Assembly: GCF_019392245.1 (NCBI RefSeq)
Contig: NZ_JAHXRL010000008.1
Span: 62,001-126,000 of the forward strand
Length of the DNA: 64,000 nucleotides
Source: Sulfitobacter sp. CW3
GTDB taxonomy: Bacteria; Pseudomonadota; Alphaproteobacteria; Rhodobacterales; Rhodobacteraceae
Reading direction: 5' to 3'
The notes beneath the pieces were generated by a model, which was not told the origin of the DNA, searched no databases, and was given only the letters and a program-made list of their open reading frames with translations. The translations under genes and the position numbers were made by a program. Shown in pieces: positions 45,539 to 54,796 of the stretch. The number at the start of each line of letters is the position of its first letter. The first letter of the stretch is position 1.

Positions 45539-47218
45539 TTAATCAACCTTGGCAGACAGGGCCTCGGGTTTGGCCAGCCATTCGCGGCCTTTTAGCATCC
45601 CCTGCCAATAGATCGGTGGCAGCAAATGTTCCTTTAGAAACCATGCCGCGCGGCTGGGTTTGGTGCCGTCGATCAGCGCCCTAGGGAAGCTGGGCAAAAG
45701 CACGCCGCCATACCCGAATTCGGCCAGCACGATCTTGCCGCGTTCTACCGTCAGGGGGCAGGAACCATAGCCGTCATATTGGCTGGTGGCTGATTTGCCG
45801 TTCATATCAGCGACCATGTTGTTGGCAACAACCGGTGCCTGTTTGCGCGCAGCCGCCATTGTTTTGGCATTCGGCGCGTTCATCACATCCCCCAATGCCC
45901 AGACGTTATCAAAGCTTTTGTGGCGTAATGTCGCCTGATCAACATCGACCCAACCGGCCGCATCCGCCAATGGCGAAACGCGAATGAAATCGGGTGCCGA
46001 TTGCGGCGGGCACACATGCATCATATCGAAATCCATCTCGATACGCTCTATCGGGGTGTCAGGCTTGGCCACATCGAACCACGCCTTTTTGGCAGGGCCA
46101 TCAACCGCGACGAGGTTGTGAAAGAAATTCAGATGCGCGTTATACTTCTGAACATAGTCCATCAACGCAGGCACGTAATCCTTGACGCCGAACAACACGC
46201 CGCCCGCGTTGTTGAACTGGATATCGATGTCTTTTAACACGCCACGGCGATGCCAGGCGTCGCCTGACAGATACATCGCCTTTTGCGGGGCACCGGCGCA
46301 TTTGATCGGCATCGGCGGCTGCGTAAAAATCGCGCGGCCCGACGTCATCGTGCTAACCAGTTCCCACGTATAGGGGGCCAGATCATAGCGGTAGTTCGAG
46401 GTAACGCCGTTTTGGCCCAACGTTTCGTTCAACCCTTCGATCTTGCCCCAATCCAGCTTGAGACCCGGACAGACGACCAGCCGCTTATATTTCACCACAC
46501 GACATCCATCGAGGATGATCGCGTTGTTCTTTGGCTCAAACGCGGCGACGGCAGCCTTGATCCAATGCACATCTTGCGGGATCAGTGATGCCATCGTCTT
46601 GGCTGTTTCGGAGGCGTCGAAAACGCCACCGCCCACCATTGTCCAGCCGGGTTGATAGTAATGCACATCGGCAGGATCGATGATGGCGATTTCAAGGTCG
46701 GGTTTGCGCGCCTTTAGGCTGGCTGCCGTAGCGATACCACCCGCACCGGCCCCCACGATCACGACCTCATAGGTCACGTCGCCCGTGTCTGTAGGGGTTT
46801 TGCCACCATTGGCAATGCGCCGCACCACGCCTGACATATCGTATCCGGCGGCTTTGGTCTTGGACAGAATATCGGCCAGATCGGTCTTGCCCGCCTGCGA
46901 AAGCGACCACAGCGTGGCCGACCGCATGCCCGAGCGGCAATAGGCCAGAACCGGGGCGGGCAATGTTTCCATCGCCGCGCCAAAGGCATCAGCCTCGGTA
47001 TCCACGACCTTGCCAGACACCACGGGGATATACACCGCCTCGAGCCCGTGCTTTTTCGCAGCCGTCTCGATCTCGGTAAAGGTGGGTTGATCGGTGCCCT
47101 CGCCATCAGGACGGTTGCAGATAATGGCGCGGAAACCCTGTGCTTTGAGTTCGGCCATATCATCAGCCAAAATCTGAGGGCTTACCGATACACGCTCCGT
47201 GAGTTTTTTGGTTTCCAC
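45539..47218 (-). CDS. sqr: DUF442 domain fused to sulfide:quinone oxidoreductase
   Basis: The 559-residue fusion has two parts. Residues 1-140 are a DUF442 / TIGR01244 dual-specificity phosphatase-fold domain with the loop YCRSGMRS, also called a beta-lactamase-hydrolase-like rhodanese. The rest is an FAD enzyme (VVIVGAGAGGIATAASLK near residue 153; CPPQSAPDFIRVSP and VWALGDVMNAPNAKTMAAAR later) of the sulfide:quinone oxidoreductase group. SQR oxidises sulfide to a persulfide and reduces quinone at the inner membrane. A Cys in VVCPGLKLDWG and one in PIKCAGAPQKA could be the redox pair. It lies 15 bp downstream of the persulfide dioxygenase gene and 92 bp before sulP. Confidence 0.9.
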   Translation of the reverse strand: METKKLTERVSVSPQILADDMAELKAQGFRAIICNRPDGEGTDQPTFTEIETAAKKHGLEAVYIPVVSGKVVDTEADAFGAAMETLPAPVLAYCRSGMRSATLWSLSQAGKTDLADILSKTKAAGYDMSGVVRRIANGGKTPTDTGDVTYEVVIVGAGAGGIATAASLKARKPDLEIAIIDPADVHYYQPGWTMVGGGVFDASETAKTMASLIPQDVHWIKAAVAAFEPKNNAIILDGCRVVKYKRLVVCPGLKLDWGKIEGLNETLGQNGVTSNYRYDLAPYTWELVSTMTSGRAIFTQPPMPIKCAGAPQKAMYLSGDAWHRRGVLKDIDIQFNNAGGVLFGVKDYVPALMDYVQKYNAHLNFFHNLVAVDGPAKKAWFDVAKPDTPIERIEMDFDMMHVCPPQSAPDFIRVSPLADAAGWVDVDQATLRHKSFDNVWALGDVMNAPNAKTMAAARKQAPVVANNMVADMNGKSATSQYDGYGSCPLTVERGKIVLAEFGYGGVLLPSFPRALIDGTKPSRAAWFLKEHLLPPIYWQGMLKGREWLAKPEALSAKVD

Positions 47219-47233
47219 GATTTCAACTCTTTC

Positions 47234-48118
47234 CTATAGGCCGTTAACTGGCACTTTGAGCATTGTATTACCGTCTTTGTCTTTGGGGATGTGGCCAGCG
47301 CGCATGTTGACCTGAAGCGACGGGATAATCAGCTTGGGCATATCCAGTTGCGCGTCACGTTCGGTGCGGAAGGCGATGAATTCCTCGCGGGTTTTGCCGC
47401 CGCCCACATGGATGTTATGGGCTTTTTCCTCGCCTACTGTGGTTTCCCACTGAATATCGCGGCCGTTGGGGCCATAGTCATGGCACATGAACAGGCGCAT
47501 ATCGTCCGGCAGGCTCAGCACTTTTTGGATACTGTCGTATAATTCGCCAGCGTCCCCACCGGGGAAATCCGCGCGCGCCGATCCGCCATCGGGCATGAAC
47601 AGCGTGTCACCGGTAAAGGCCGCGTTGCCCATCACATGCACCATACACGCGGGCGTATGACCCGGTGTGTACATGGCAAAGCAGGTCATGCCGCCGATTT
47701 TGTAGGTGTCGCCATCCTTGAACAAGGCATCAAACTGCGAACCGTCCCGCTGGAATTCGGTGCCCTCGTTGAACACTTTGCCAAAAGTATCCTGAACCAC
47801 CATGATTTTTTCGCCGACGCCGATTTTGCCGCCCAGCTTTTGCTGGATGTAGGGCGCGGCGGACAGGTGATCAGCGTGAACATGGGTCTCGATGATCCAC
47901 TCAAGCTTCAAGCCTTTATTCTCAATCTCGGCGATCAGATTGTCGGCGTGGTCATAGGTGATGCGGCCCGCTGCATAATCAATGTCCATGACCGAGTCGA
48001 CAATCGCGCAGGACGTCGAATTGGGGTCACGCACGATATAGCTGATCGTGTTGGTTGCAGGGTCAAAATGGCCCGAAACTTCAGGCGTTACGCTCATATC
48101 AACAGGATAGTCGGTCAT
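47234..48118 (-). CDS. Persulfide dioxygenase (ETHE1/Blh-type MBL protein)
   Basis: The protein of about 294 residues has the metallo-beta-lactamase motif IETHVHADHLSAAPYIQQ and the downstream ligands in YTPGHTPACMVHVMGNAAFT and GDTLFMPDGG. MCHDYGPNGRDIQWETTVGEE is the ETHE1 substrate-site region. It uses one iron and O2 to turn glutathione persulfide into sulfite. The ATG at 48118 has AAGGAG at 9 bases; a longer frame starts at 48142. It is first in an operon with the SQR fusion and SulP, and an ATTC-N8-GAAT palindrome lies 73 bp upstream. Confidence 0.93.
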   Translation of the reverse strand: MTDYPVDMSVTPEVSGHFDPATNTISYIVRDPNSTSCAIVDSVMDIDYAAGRITYDHADNLIAEIENKGLKLEWIIETHVHADHLSAAPYIQQKLGGKIGVGEKIMVVQDTFGKVFNEGTEFQRDGSQFDALFKDGDTYKIGGMTCFAMYTPGHTPACMVHVMGNAAFTGDTLFMPDGGSARADFPGGDAGELYDSIQKVLSLPDDMRLFMCHDYGPNGRDIQWETTVGEEKAHNIHVGGGKTREEFIAFRTERDAQLDMPKLIIPSLQVNMRAGHIPKDKDGNTMLKVPVNGL

Positions 48119-48190
48119 CGCTAAATGCTCCTTTTCAGACATTCAAAAGCGCCGTGAACAATGCTTGCACTAACGCTGTCGTTCATACAT

Positions 48191-48206
48191 ATTCATACTA
48201 TGGAAT
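48191..48206. promoter_or_regulatory. SqrR/SoxR-type operator ATTC-N8-GAAT
   Basis: ATTCATACTATGGAAT matches the ATTC-N8-GAAT motif reported for SqrR in Rhodobacter (recalled, not searched). It lies between the divergent persulfide dioxygenase operon and the MBL pair at 48228, 22 bp before the latter's ATG. Confidence 0.65.
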
Positions 48207-48227
48207 TTTTAAAGAGGGAAGTGGATT

Positions 48228-49139
48228 ATGGCAACGACGAGACGTGACTTCATGTTGCAAGGTGTCGCAGCCAGCGCTTTGATGGGGATGCCCGGTTTGC
48301 TGCATGCACAAATGCCCATCGGGAATATGACGCTGGATGTGGTAAGCGATGGCTACCTGACACTGCCGGGCGATTTCATCTTTGGCCCCATGCCACAGGA
48401 CGAATTGATGCCGGTCCTGAACCGACTTGGCCAAGAATATGACCAACTTACACCGCCTTGTAACCTAAGCCTGCTGCGTGGCGACGGGCGTGTGGTGCTG
48501 TTTGATGCGGGATCGGGATCGGAATTCATGCCCACCGCCGGCAAGATGATGGATGCGCTGGATGCTTTGGGTGTCGCGCCGGAAGACATCACCGATTTGG
48601 TTTTCACCCACGGCCACCCCGACCACCTATGGGGGGTGCTGGACGATTTCGGCGATGCCCTGTTTACCAACGCGACCCATTATATCGGGCAGACCGAATG
48701 GGATTATTGGACCGACCCGAATACCGTGAACACCATCGACAGCGGGCGTCAGACCTTTGCGATAGGGGCCGCGCGGCGATTGGGTGTTGTGGCTGAACGG
48801 ATGCAGTTCTTTCACGATGGCGACGAGGTCTTGCCCGGCGTCGGTGCGCGCATGACCCCGGGGCACACCCCCGGCCATATGGCGTTCGAAGTACGTGCCG
48901 GAAACACGGCCGCGATGATTGTGGGCGACAGCATCGGCAATGATCACGTGGCCTTGGCGCGCCCCGCATGGGAATCCGGATCGGACCAAGATATGGTATT
49001 AGGGGCAAAAACACGGGTTGGTTTGATCAATGATCTGGCCACAGCAAACATGCCCATCGTCGGGTTCCACCTTGGCCATGGCGGGCTAGGGCGGATCGAA
49101 AAAACCACCGATGGTTTCACATTCAGGACAGAGCTATGA
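48228..49139 (+). CDS. Exported MBL-fold hydrolase, SoxG-like
   Basis: The 303-residue protein has a twin-arginine-type signal (MATTRRDFMLQGVAASALMG) and an intact metallo-beta-lactamase zinc motif FTHGHPDHLWGVL, with the further ligands TPGHTPGHMAFEV and GDSIGNDH. Periplasmic zinc hydrolases called SoxG and SoxH accompany sox genes in Paracoccus, and this pair sits in the matching position, but orthology is not proven. It starts 22 bp after the ATTC-N8-GAAT site and overlaps the second MBL gene by 4 bp. Confidence 0.82.
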   Translation: MATTRRDFMLQGVAASALMGMPGLLHAQMPIGNMTLDVVSDGYLTLPGDFIFGPMPQDELMPVLNRLGQEYDQLTPPCNLSLLRGDGRVVLFDAGSGSEFMPTAGKMMDALDALGVAPEDITDLVFTHGHPDHLWGVLDDFGDALFTNATHYIGQTEWDYWTDPNTVNTIDSGRQTFAIGAARRLGVVAERMQFFHDGDEVLPGVGARMTPGHTPGHMAFEVRAGNTAAMIVGDSIGNDHVALARPAWESGSDQDMVLGAKTRVGLINDLATANMPIVGFHLGHGGLGRIEKTTDGFTFRTEL

Positions 49140-50086
49140 ACATGCGCGCGCTGACGGCTGCCCTTGCCCTTCTCGCGCTGCCCGCCTTTGCCAGCGAAGA
49201 TATCGCTGATCAATATCCGGCTTCGGTGCTGTATTCCAAACCGGTGGAATTCATCCCGCATGTGTTTTCCGCCATCGGGGCGACCGCGCCGCCCACCTAT
49301 GAAAACGCAGGGCATAACAACAATCTCAGCTTTATCGTGACCGGTGACGGCGTCATCGTGATTAACAGCGGTGGCTCGTACCAACTGGCCAAGGCCCTGC
49401 ACGACGAGATCAAGACCGTCACCGACCAACCTGTCAAACTGGTTTTCAATGAAAACGGCCAAGGTCACGCGATGTTGGGCAATACCTATTGGGCCGAACA
49501 GGGCGTCAAGATTGTCGCCCAGATCGAGGGTGCAGAGGCGTTTGAAGAAGAAGGCCCCGGATCGCTGCGCGCGGCGCAAGCGCGGTTGAAGGAACGTGCT
49601 GACGGCACCGAGCTCACCCCGCCCACGGAAACCTTTGACGATGAATATATCGTCGATATGGGCGATTTTCATATCGAGGCGCTGCATCTTGGCCCTTCGC
49701 ACAGCCCCGGTGATATCGTGATCTGGCTGCCCGAACAAAGCCTCGTAATTGCCGGCGACATGGCATTTCACGAACGGATGCTGCCAATCTTTCCCGACAC
49801 ATTGACCGACGAATGGCTGGAAACCTGGGATGGCCCGTTCGAGGCACTAGGTGCGACCTATGTCATTCCCGGACATGGCCACCCCACGAATATGGCGCAG
49901 GTGCGACGTTACACCAAAGGGTATCTGGAATATCTGCGGGGCAAAATCAGGGATCATCTGGATGCAGGCGGATCATTGGCCGACGCATATTACGTCGACC
50001 AAACGCCCTATACCCATCTGGACACATTCGAAGAACTGGCCACCAAAAACGCAGGCCGTGTGTTCGAACAGATGGAGTTTGAATAG
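49136..50086 (+). CDS. Exported MBL-fold protein, SoxH-like, with altered zinc motif
   Basis: The 316-residue protein has a signal peptide (MRALTAALALLALPAFA) and an MBL fold. Where a normal member has HxHxDH, this one reads VFNENGQGHAMLGNTYW, so the first two His and the Asp are gone and one His remains. Later positions keep LGPSHSPGDIVIWLPEQSLV (His) and GDMAFHERMLP, and VIPGHGHPT near the end. It resembles the SoxH / 'quinoprotein relay' metallohydrolase group. A one-metal or different active site is possible. The gene is coupled to the SoxG-like gene. Confidence 0.82.
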   Translation: MNMRALTAALALLALPAFASEDIADQYPASVLYSKPVEFIPHVFSAIGATAPPTYENAGHNNNLSFIVTGDGVIVINSGGSYQLAKALHDEIKTVTDQPVKLVFNENGQGHAMLGNTYWAEQGVKIVAQIEGAEAFEEEGPGSLRAAQARLKERADGTELTPPTETFDDEYIVDMGDFHIEALHLGPSHSPGDIVIWLPEQSLVIAGDMAFHERMLPIFPDTLTDEWLETWDGPFEALGATYVIPGHGHPTNMAQVRRYTKGYLEYLRGKIRDHLDAGGSLADAYYVDQTPYTHLDTFEELATKNAGRVFEQMEFE

Positions 50087-50089
50087 GGT

Positions 50090-50527
50090 TTAGAACCCGT
50101 CGATTGCGCTTTGTGTAAGCTCGTTCAGAAACGCCTGAACCTCTTGCATCGGACCTTCGGGATAGGTGGGGTAGCCAACAGCAACCTCACCATCAATCTC
50201 GGTCACAAAAATGCTATAGGGGCAATGGGCGATGTTCATCGGATCGACCTCCATCACTTTGCGTGACAACACGGCCGAGCAGAACAAGAACACATCTGCG
50301 CCTTTATAAATTTCGACATCGCTGCCCACATCAGCACCCGTGCGGTTCAGCATGTCGCCAACGTGGCTGACGTGATCAATGACCAGCCCCTGACCGATGA
50401 TTGCGTTTTCGACGGCGAATGTCGCATCGTCAAAACTGCCATCATAGGGGAAAGTGATCGCCTGATCTTGAGCCGCTACAGGCGCGGCAACAAGGCAAAG
50501 TAAAAGGGCACCAAAAGTTAGTTTCAT
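50090..50527 (-). CDS. DUF302-family periplasmic protein
   Basis: The 145-residue protein has a signal peptide (MKLTFGALLLCLVAAPVAAQ) and a DUF302 fold (FDDATFAVENAIIGQGLVID, KGADVFLFCSAVLSRKVMEV, MNIAHCPYSIFVTE). Two Cys (FLFCSA, AHCPYS) are conserved in the group and could bind a metal, heme or sulfur. It is convergent with the SoxH-like gene and separated from soxD by a GC-rich hairpin, so it may be a partly separate unit at the end of the sox operon. Confidence 0.82.
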   Translation of the reverse strand: MKLTFGALLLCLVAAPVAAQDQAITFPYDGSFDDATFAVENAIIGQGLVIDHVSHVGDMLNRTGADVGSDVEIYKGADVFLFCSAVLSRKVMEVDPMNIAHCPYSIFVTEIDGEVAVGYPTYPEGPMQEVQAFLNELTQSAIDGF

Positions 50528-50650
50528 CTTACGTATCCTTTCAGGGTTGGGCACGGCGGAACCGGTACAGCCCCGCCTGATACCCTACGTAATCATAGCC
50601 ATGATAGCGGTCGAATACCAACACCCAGATTTCGTGCCGTTGGTATGAAT

Positions 50651-50677
50651 GGTCGCGCGGGCTGTCCCCGCGCGACC
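50651..50677 (-). terminator. Stem-loop after soxD
   Basis: GGTCGCGCGGG and CCCGCGCGACC pair over 11 bp with a 5-base loop, 13 bp beyond the soxD stop. The T-tract is weak. Confidence 0.6.
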
Positions 50678-50690
50678 ATCAATCGGTCAA

Positions 50691-51749
50691 TTATTCCCCC
50701 GAAAAGGTCGAGAGATAGGCGATCACAGCCTCGATATCCGAGTCTTTCTTAAGACCGGCAAACCCCATTTTTGTGCCTTTGATGTATTTTTTGGGGCCAG
50801 CCAAGAATTCGGCAAGGGTTTCATCGGTCCAGACCAAACCTTCTTCGGCCTGTGTTTTCAGGGCCTTGGAATATTTGAAGCCATCGATATGGCCAGCAGC
50901 CGCACCAATCACACCGTTCAGGATCGGGCCGGAACGGTTTTTGGCATCATCGCCAACCTGATGGCATGCCTTACACTTGCGGAATACCTTTTCACCATCC
51001 TCGATCAAGGCCGGATCAACGGCAGCGACCTCAGGCTCTGGCGCGGTTTCTTCTTGTGCTTCAACTACGGCAGGCTCGGCTGTGGCGGCAGGTGCTTCGA
51101 CTGCGGCTTCGGTTGTTTCCTCTTCCGGGGTCACGTCCAATACCAATGCGCGCATGGTGACTTCGACGGTGTCTTTGCAGTCGGTCATGCACGGCTCGCC
51201 CGACCAGATCGCAACCTCGGTTTCCACGCGGTCGTCCAGAATGAACCCGTCGGCATTGGGCATTTCGACATCAAGGAACGTGTCCTTGGACAGAACGAAA
51301 TCGTCTTCGATCAGGTCGTTGGAATACAGGATGTAAGCCACAATCGCATAGGTTTCATCTGCCGTCAGCGTGCCCGCATTGCCGTAAGGCATCGAACGGC
51401 GGATGTAGTCAAAGCTGGTCGATAGATAAGGCCAGTAGGACCCAACCGTTTTCAAAGGGTCCTTGTGGTCAAGCGTATCCATACCGCCCGCAAGTTTCGG
51501 CCAGTTATCAATGCCTTCGGCAAAGTCACCGTGGCAAGCGGCGCATTTGGCGGCAAAGATTTCTTCACCGATGATCGCGTCCCCCTGACCTTCGGGCAGG
51601 CCCGTGCCGTCGGGATGGACGTCCAGATTCCAGGCCGCGATTTCCTCGGGCAGTGCTGCACGGCCCAAACCATATGTCTGTGCGACCGCTGGCATCGCCA
51701 GCATGGTGGCAACGGCACCGACAGAGATTGATTTAAGAAACTTCGACAT
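50691..51749 (-). CDS. soxD: SoxD, di-heme cytochrome c of sulfane dehydrogenase
   Basis: The 352-residue exported protein has a signal (KSISVGAVATMLAMPAVAQ) and two heme c motifs, CAACH near residue 60 and CKACH near residue 273. An Ala/Glu-rich linker joins them (EETTEAAVEAPAATAEPAVV). This two-domain layout is SoxD, which takes the six electrons released when SoxC oxidises the sulfane sulfur bound to SoxY. The ATG at 51749 is chosen because it starts the signal peptide. It overlaps the soxC stop by 17 bp. Confidence 0.93.
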   Translation of the reverse strand: MSKFLKSISVGAVATMLAMPAVAQTYGLGRAALPEEIAAWNLDVHPDGTGLPEGQGDAIIGEEIFAAKCAACHGDFAEGIDNWPKLAGGMDTLDHKDPLKTVGSYWPYLSTSFDYIRRSMPYGNAGTLTADETYAIVAYILYSNDLIEDDFVLSKDTFLDVEMPNADGFILDDRVETEVAIWSGEPCMTDCKDTVEVTMRALVLDVTPEEETTEAAVEAPAATAEPAVVEAQEETAPEPEVAAVDPALIEDGEKVFRKCKACHQVGDDAKNRSGPILNGVIGAAAGHIDGFKYSKALKTQAEEGLVWTDETLAEFLAGPKKYIKGTKMGFAGLKKDSDIEAVIAYLSTFSGE

Positions 51750-53004
51750 TTTCGGCCTCCCCATTGGGGCGGACCCACCAGGTTTGAATACAGTTGTTGT
51801 GATAGATCGAATTCAGCCCACGCACGTCGCGCAGTTGCGTCTTGGTCGGCTGGACATATCCGGTGTCATCCATCGCGCGGCTTTGCAGGTACATGTCCTC
51901 GCCGTCCCAATCGGTGTCGAGATAAAAGCGGGTGAGCGCCATTTTCTCGCCGGGTTTGGCAAGCCGCGCGGTTTCCCATGTCTTGCCACCATCCTTGGAC
52001 ACATCAACGCGGGTGATCGCGCCACGCCCGGACCATGCAAGGCCGGTGATAACCAGCGGCCCTTTGCCGTGGGTGATCGGCGATTGCGGGCTGGGCGAGG
52101 TGACGACGGATTTCGCGTCCATCTCCCATGTCCATTTGCGGCTGACGCCATTGGCCAGCGTGTCGGTATATTTGCTGGTCTCTTCGCGGCTTTCCACAGG
52201 GGCATCGGTGACTTCGATACGGCGGATCCACTTGACCCACATGTTGCCTTCCCAACCGGGCACGACAAGACGCACAGGGTAACCATGCTCTTTGCGCAGC
52301 GCTTCGCCGTTGGCTTTGAAGGCGACCAAGACATCGTCGAGCGCCTTTTCCATCGGGATCGAGCGCCCGTTCGACGATGCATCGGCACCTTCGACATAGA
52401 CCCATTTGCCCGCAGTGTCATAGCCCGCTTCTTCCAGCAGGGTGCGCAGCGGCACGCCGGTATATTCCATGTTGTGGATCATGCCGTGGGTGAACTGCGC
52501 GCCATTCAACTGCGCGCCGGCCCATTCCATGCCTGTGTTGGCAGCACATTCCAGAAAATAGGTGTGGTTTTCACGTGGGAACCGCTCAAGATCAGCGTAG
52601 GTAAAGACCAGCGGACGGTCGACCAAGCCGTTGATCATCAGTCGGTAATCTTCTTTCTTCAGTTCGATCGCACCGGAATGGTGACGCTCGAACGCGCAGC
52701 CTTGGGGCGTGATCGTGCCATCCAGCGCGTGGATCGGCGTAAAGTTGATCGAACTGACGGTATCGGCTGTCAGCCATTCCACATTGCGGCGGACCACATC
52801 ACCTTCGAACTGGATCGGCAGACCGTAAGGTGTGGCATCGACGCCATCACCAAAGGACTGGGCCCATTCTTGCGTTTCGGTGATCAGCGGATCGGGTGTT
52901 TCAGCGCGCGCAGCGCCGGCGGCAAATGCGCCAACCCCTGCGGTTGCGGCACCGCGCAAGAACGCACGGCGGTTTGGTTTTTTAGCTTCAAAGGTGTCTG
53001 ACAT
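51733..53004 (-). CDS. soxC: SoxC, molybdopterin sulfane dehydrogenase
   Basis: The 423-residue protein has a Tat signal (RRAFLRGAATAGVGAFAAGA) and a sulfite oxidase-type molybdenum domain. YFLECAANTGMEWAGAQLNG holds the Mo-ligand Cys. A C-terminal dimerisation domain follows (RAMDDTGYVQPTKTQLRDVR). SoxCD removes electrons from the outer sulfur of SoxY-S-S- in the periplasm and makes the Sox pathway go fully to sulfate. Presence of soxCD means no sulfur globules are expected. It lies 32 bp downstream of soxB. Confidence 0.94.
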   Translation of the reverse strand: MSDTFEAKKPNRRAFLRGAATAGVGAFAAGAARAETPDPLITETQEWAQSFGDGVDATPYGLPIQFEGDVVRRNVEWLTADTVSSINFTPIHALDGTITPQGCAFERHHSGAIELKKEDYRLMINGLVDRPLVFTYADLERFPRENHTYFLECAANTGMEWAGAQLNGAQFTHGMIHNMEYTGVPLRTLLEEAGYDTAGKWVYVEGADASSNGRSIPMEKALDDVLVAFKANGEALRKEHGYPVRLVVPGWEGNMWVKWIRRIEVTDAPVESREETSKYTDTLANGVSRKWTWEMDAKSVVTSPSPQSPITHGKGPLVITGLAWSGRGAITRVDVSKDGGKTWETARLAKPGEKMALTRFYLDTDWDGEDMYLQSRAMDDTGYVQPTKTQLRDVRGLNSIYHNNCIQTWWVRPNGEAENVEVS

Positions 53005-53036
53005 AACAAACGCCTCCCTTTTTATTGATGTCGGCG

Positions 53037-54740
53037 TTAGACGCCGTCGACGGTTACACTGGTATTTTCGGCAAGCGACACGGTGCCCAATTTGCGGATG
53101 TGGCTTTCGACCACGTCCCAGATTGGCGGACCTTCGGTGCCTTCGTTCACGCTGGCCCAGCCGGCAATCTGATAGGTCTTGGCCGGGTCAATCAGCTCGC
53201 CTGTTTTCAGAAGGGTCATTTCGGTGATCCGGCTGCCTTGCGGCTTGGTCACGTCAATCCGGTAGCCAAGGCCCCCGGTGCGCACCATGTCGCCACCCTG
53301 TTGGTAATAGGGGTCGGGGTTGAACAGGTTATCGGCCACGTCTTCCAGCACGACATGCAGGAATTCACCCGTCATTTCGGTACGGTACGCTTCGGGATAG
53401 GTCATCGATGTGACGTTCCAGATGTCTTCGCGTGTGATGTCCTGACCGGGCAGGATCGACGGACCCCACCGCACGCCGGGGCTTAGCGCGATATCGGCCT
53501 CGCGTTCAGACAGCAGCGCGTCGCAGATCAGATCATCCCACGAGCCGTTGAAATTGCCGCGGCGGTACAACAGCGTATCATCAGCCGTTGTGCCAATAAC
53601 TTCGCTAAGCTGCTCCGCATAAGGTGCGCGCTGTTCGTCGATCAGGGTGGTGATCGCCTTGTCCGGCGTGATCACATCCGAGAAAATCGGGATCAGCTTG
53701 TGCCTAAAGCCCATCATGCGGCCATTCTGTACGTCCAGGTCAACGCGGCTCACAAATTTACCGTTCGACCCGGATGCAACGATGATGGTTTCGCCGACCA
53801 GCACAGGTTCGGGCAGCGCGTCATGGGTGTGCCCCGAAAGGATCACATCGATACCCGTCACAACGCCCGCCATCTGTTTATCAACGTCAAAGCCGTTGTG
53901 GCTGAGGCAGACAACCAGCTCGGCCCCTTTGGCCCGGACTTCGTCGACCATTTCCTGCATCCGTTCGTCACGGATACCAAAGGTGTATTCAGGGAACATC
54001 CAACCGGGGTTGGCGATCGGCATATACGGGAATGCCTGACCGATCACAGCGACCTTAACGCCACCGGATTCAAAGAACTTGTAGGGTGGGAACAGTTCGG
54101 TCGGTTCGTCCCATTCGGCGTCAAAGATGTTCTGGCCAAGGGCGGCAAAGGGCAACCCTTCGACGATTTCGTTCACGCGGTCAGAGCCGAGCGTAAATTC
54201 CCAGTGGAATGTCATCGCGTCGGGCTTGAGCGCGTTCATGACGTTCACCATGTCCTGACCTTGGGTCTGGTAGCAGGTATAGCTGCCATGCCATGTATCG
54301 CCGCCATCCAGCAGCAATGCATCGGGGCGGTCGGCGCGGATCTGGTTGATGACAGTGGACACGCGATCTAGACCGCCCATCTTGCCATATCCCTGAGCCA
54401 GCGCCGAGAAATCATTATAGGTCAGCGCATAGGCAGAATGGCTGCCGTCATCGATGCCATAAAGCTTGCGGAAATCGGCACCCGTGACGTGAGGCACGGC
54501 ACCCTTGTTGCCGCCCACACCGATATTGATCGATGGTTCACGGAAATAGATCGGCTTGAGCTGCGCGTGAATGTCGGTGATGTGGATCAGGCTGACATTG
54601 CCGAAGGTATCAAATTCAAGCAGCTTGTCTTGGGTCAGCGCCTGCTGCGCGGCCAGCTTGCCCCAATTGCCAAAAGACGATGCCCCGTAAAGGGCGGTTG
54701 CAGCCATGCTGGCTTGAAGAAAATCACGACGAGAAATCAT
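53037..54740 (-). CDS. soxB: SoxB, sulfate thiohydrolase
   Basis: The 567-residue protein has a Tat signal (MISRRDFLQASMAATALYG) and the 5'-nucleotidase-like di-manganese fold. Metal sites appear in HITDIHAQLKPIYFREP, LLDGGDTWHGSYTCYQTQG and VVCLSHNGFDVDKQ, with ILSGHTHDALPEP. SoxB releases sulfate from SoxY-bound S-sulfonate in the periplasm. The ATG at 54740 starts the signal; the frame extends 8 codons further up. A terminator-like hairpin separates it from soxA. Confidence 0.95.
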   Translation of the reverse strand: MISRRDFLQASMAATALYGASSFGNWGKLAAQQALTQDKLLEFDTFGNVSLIHITDIHAQLKPIYFREPSINIGVGGNKGAVPHVTGADFRKLYGIDDGSHSAYALTYNDFSALAQGYGKMGGLDRVSTVINQIRADRPDALLLDGGDTWHGSYTCYQTQGQDMVNVMNALKPDAMTFHWEFTLGSDRVNEIVEGLPFAALGQNIFDAEWDEPTELFPPYKFFESGGVKVAVIGQAFPYMPIANPGWMFPEYTFGIRDERMQEMVDEVRAKGAELVVCLSHNGFDVDKQMAGVVTGIDVILSGHTHDALPEPVLVGETIIVASGSNGKFVSRVDLDVQNGRMMGFRHKLIPIFSDVITPDKAITTLIDEQRAPYAEQLSEVIGTTADDTLLYRRGNFNGSWDDLICDALLSEREADIALSPGVRWGPSILPGQDITREDIWNVTSMTYPEAYRTEMTGEFLHVVLEDVADNLFNPDPYYQQGGDMVRTGGLGYRIDVTKPQGSRITEMTLLKTGELIDPAKTYQIAGWASVNEGTEGPPIWDVVESHIRKLGTVSLAENTSVTVDGV

Positions 54741-54796
54741 GCGACTGGCCTTAATTTCACGCATTCACATGCGCATGTTTGAATAAGTAATAGGCG

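Noticed and set aside
51604..53001. Plus-strand ORF of 465 codons
   Set aside because: It mirrors soxC and the start of soxD on the other strand. Long antisense frames are common in this GC-rich DNA, and the soxC motifs decide the strand.
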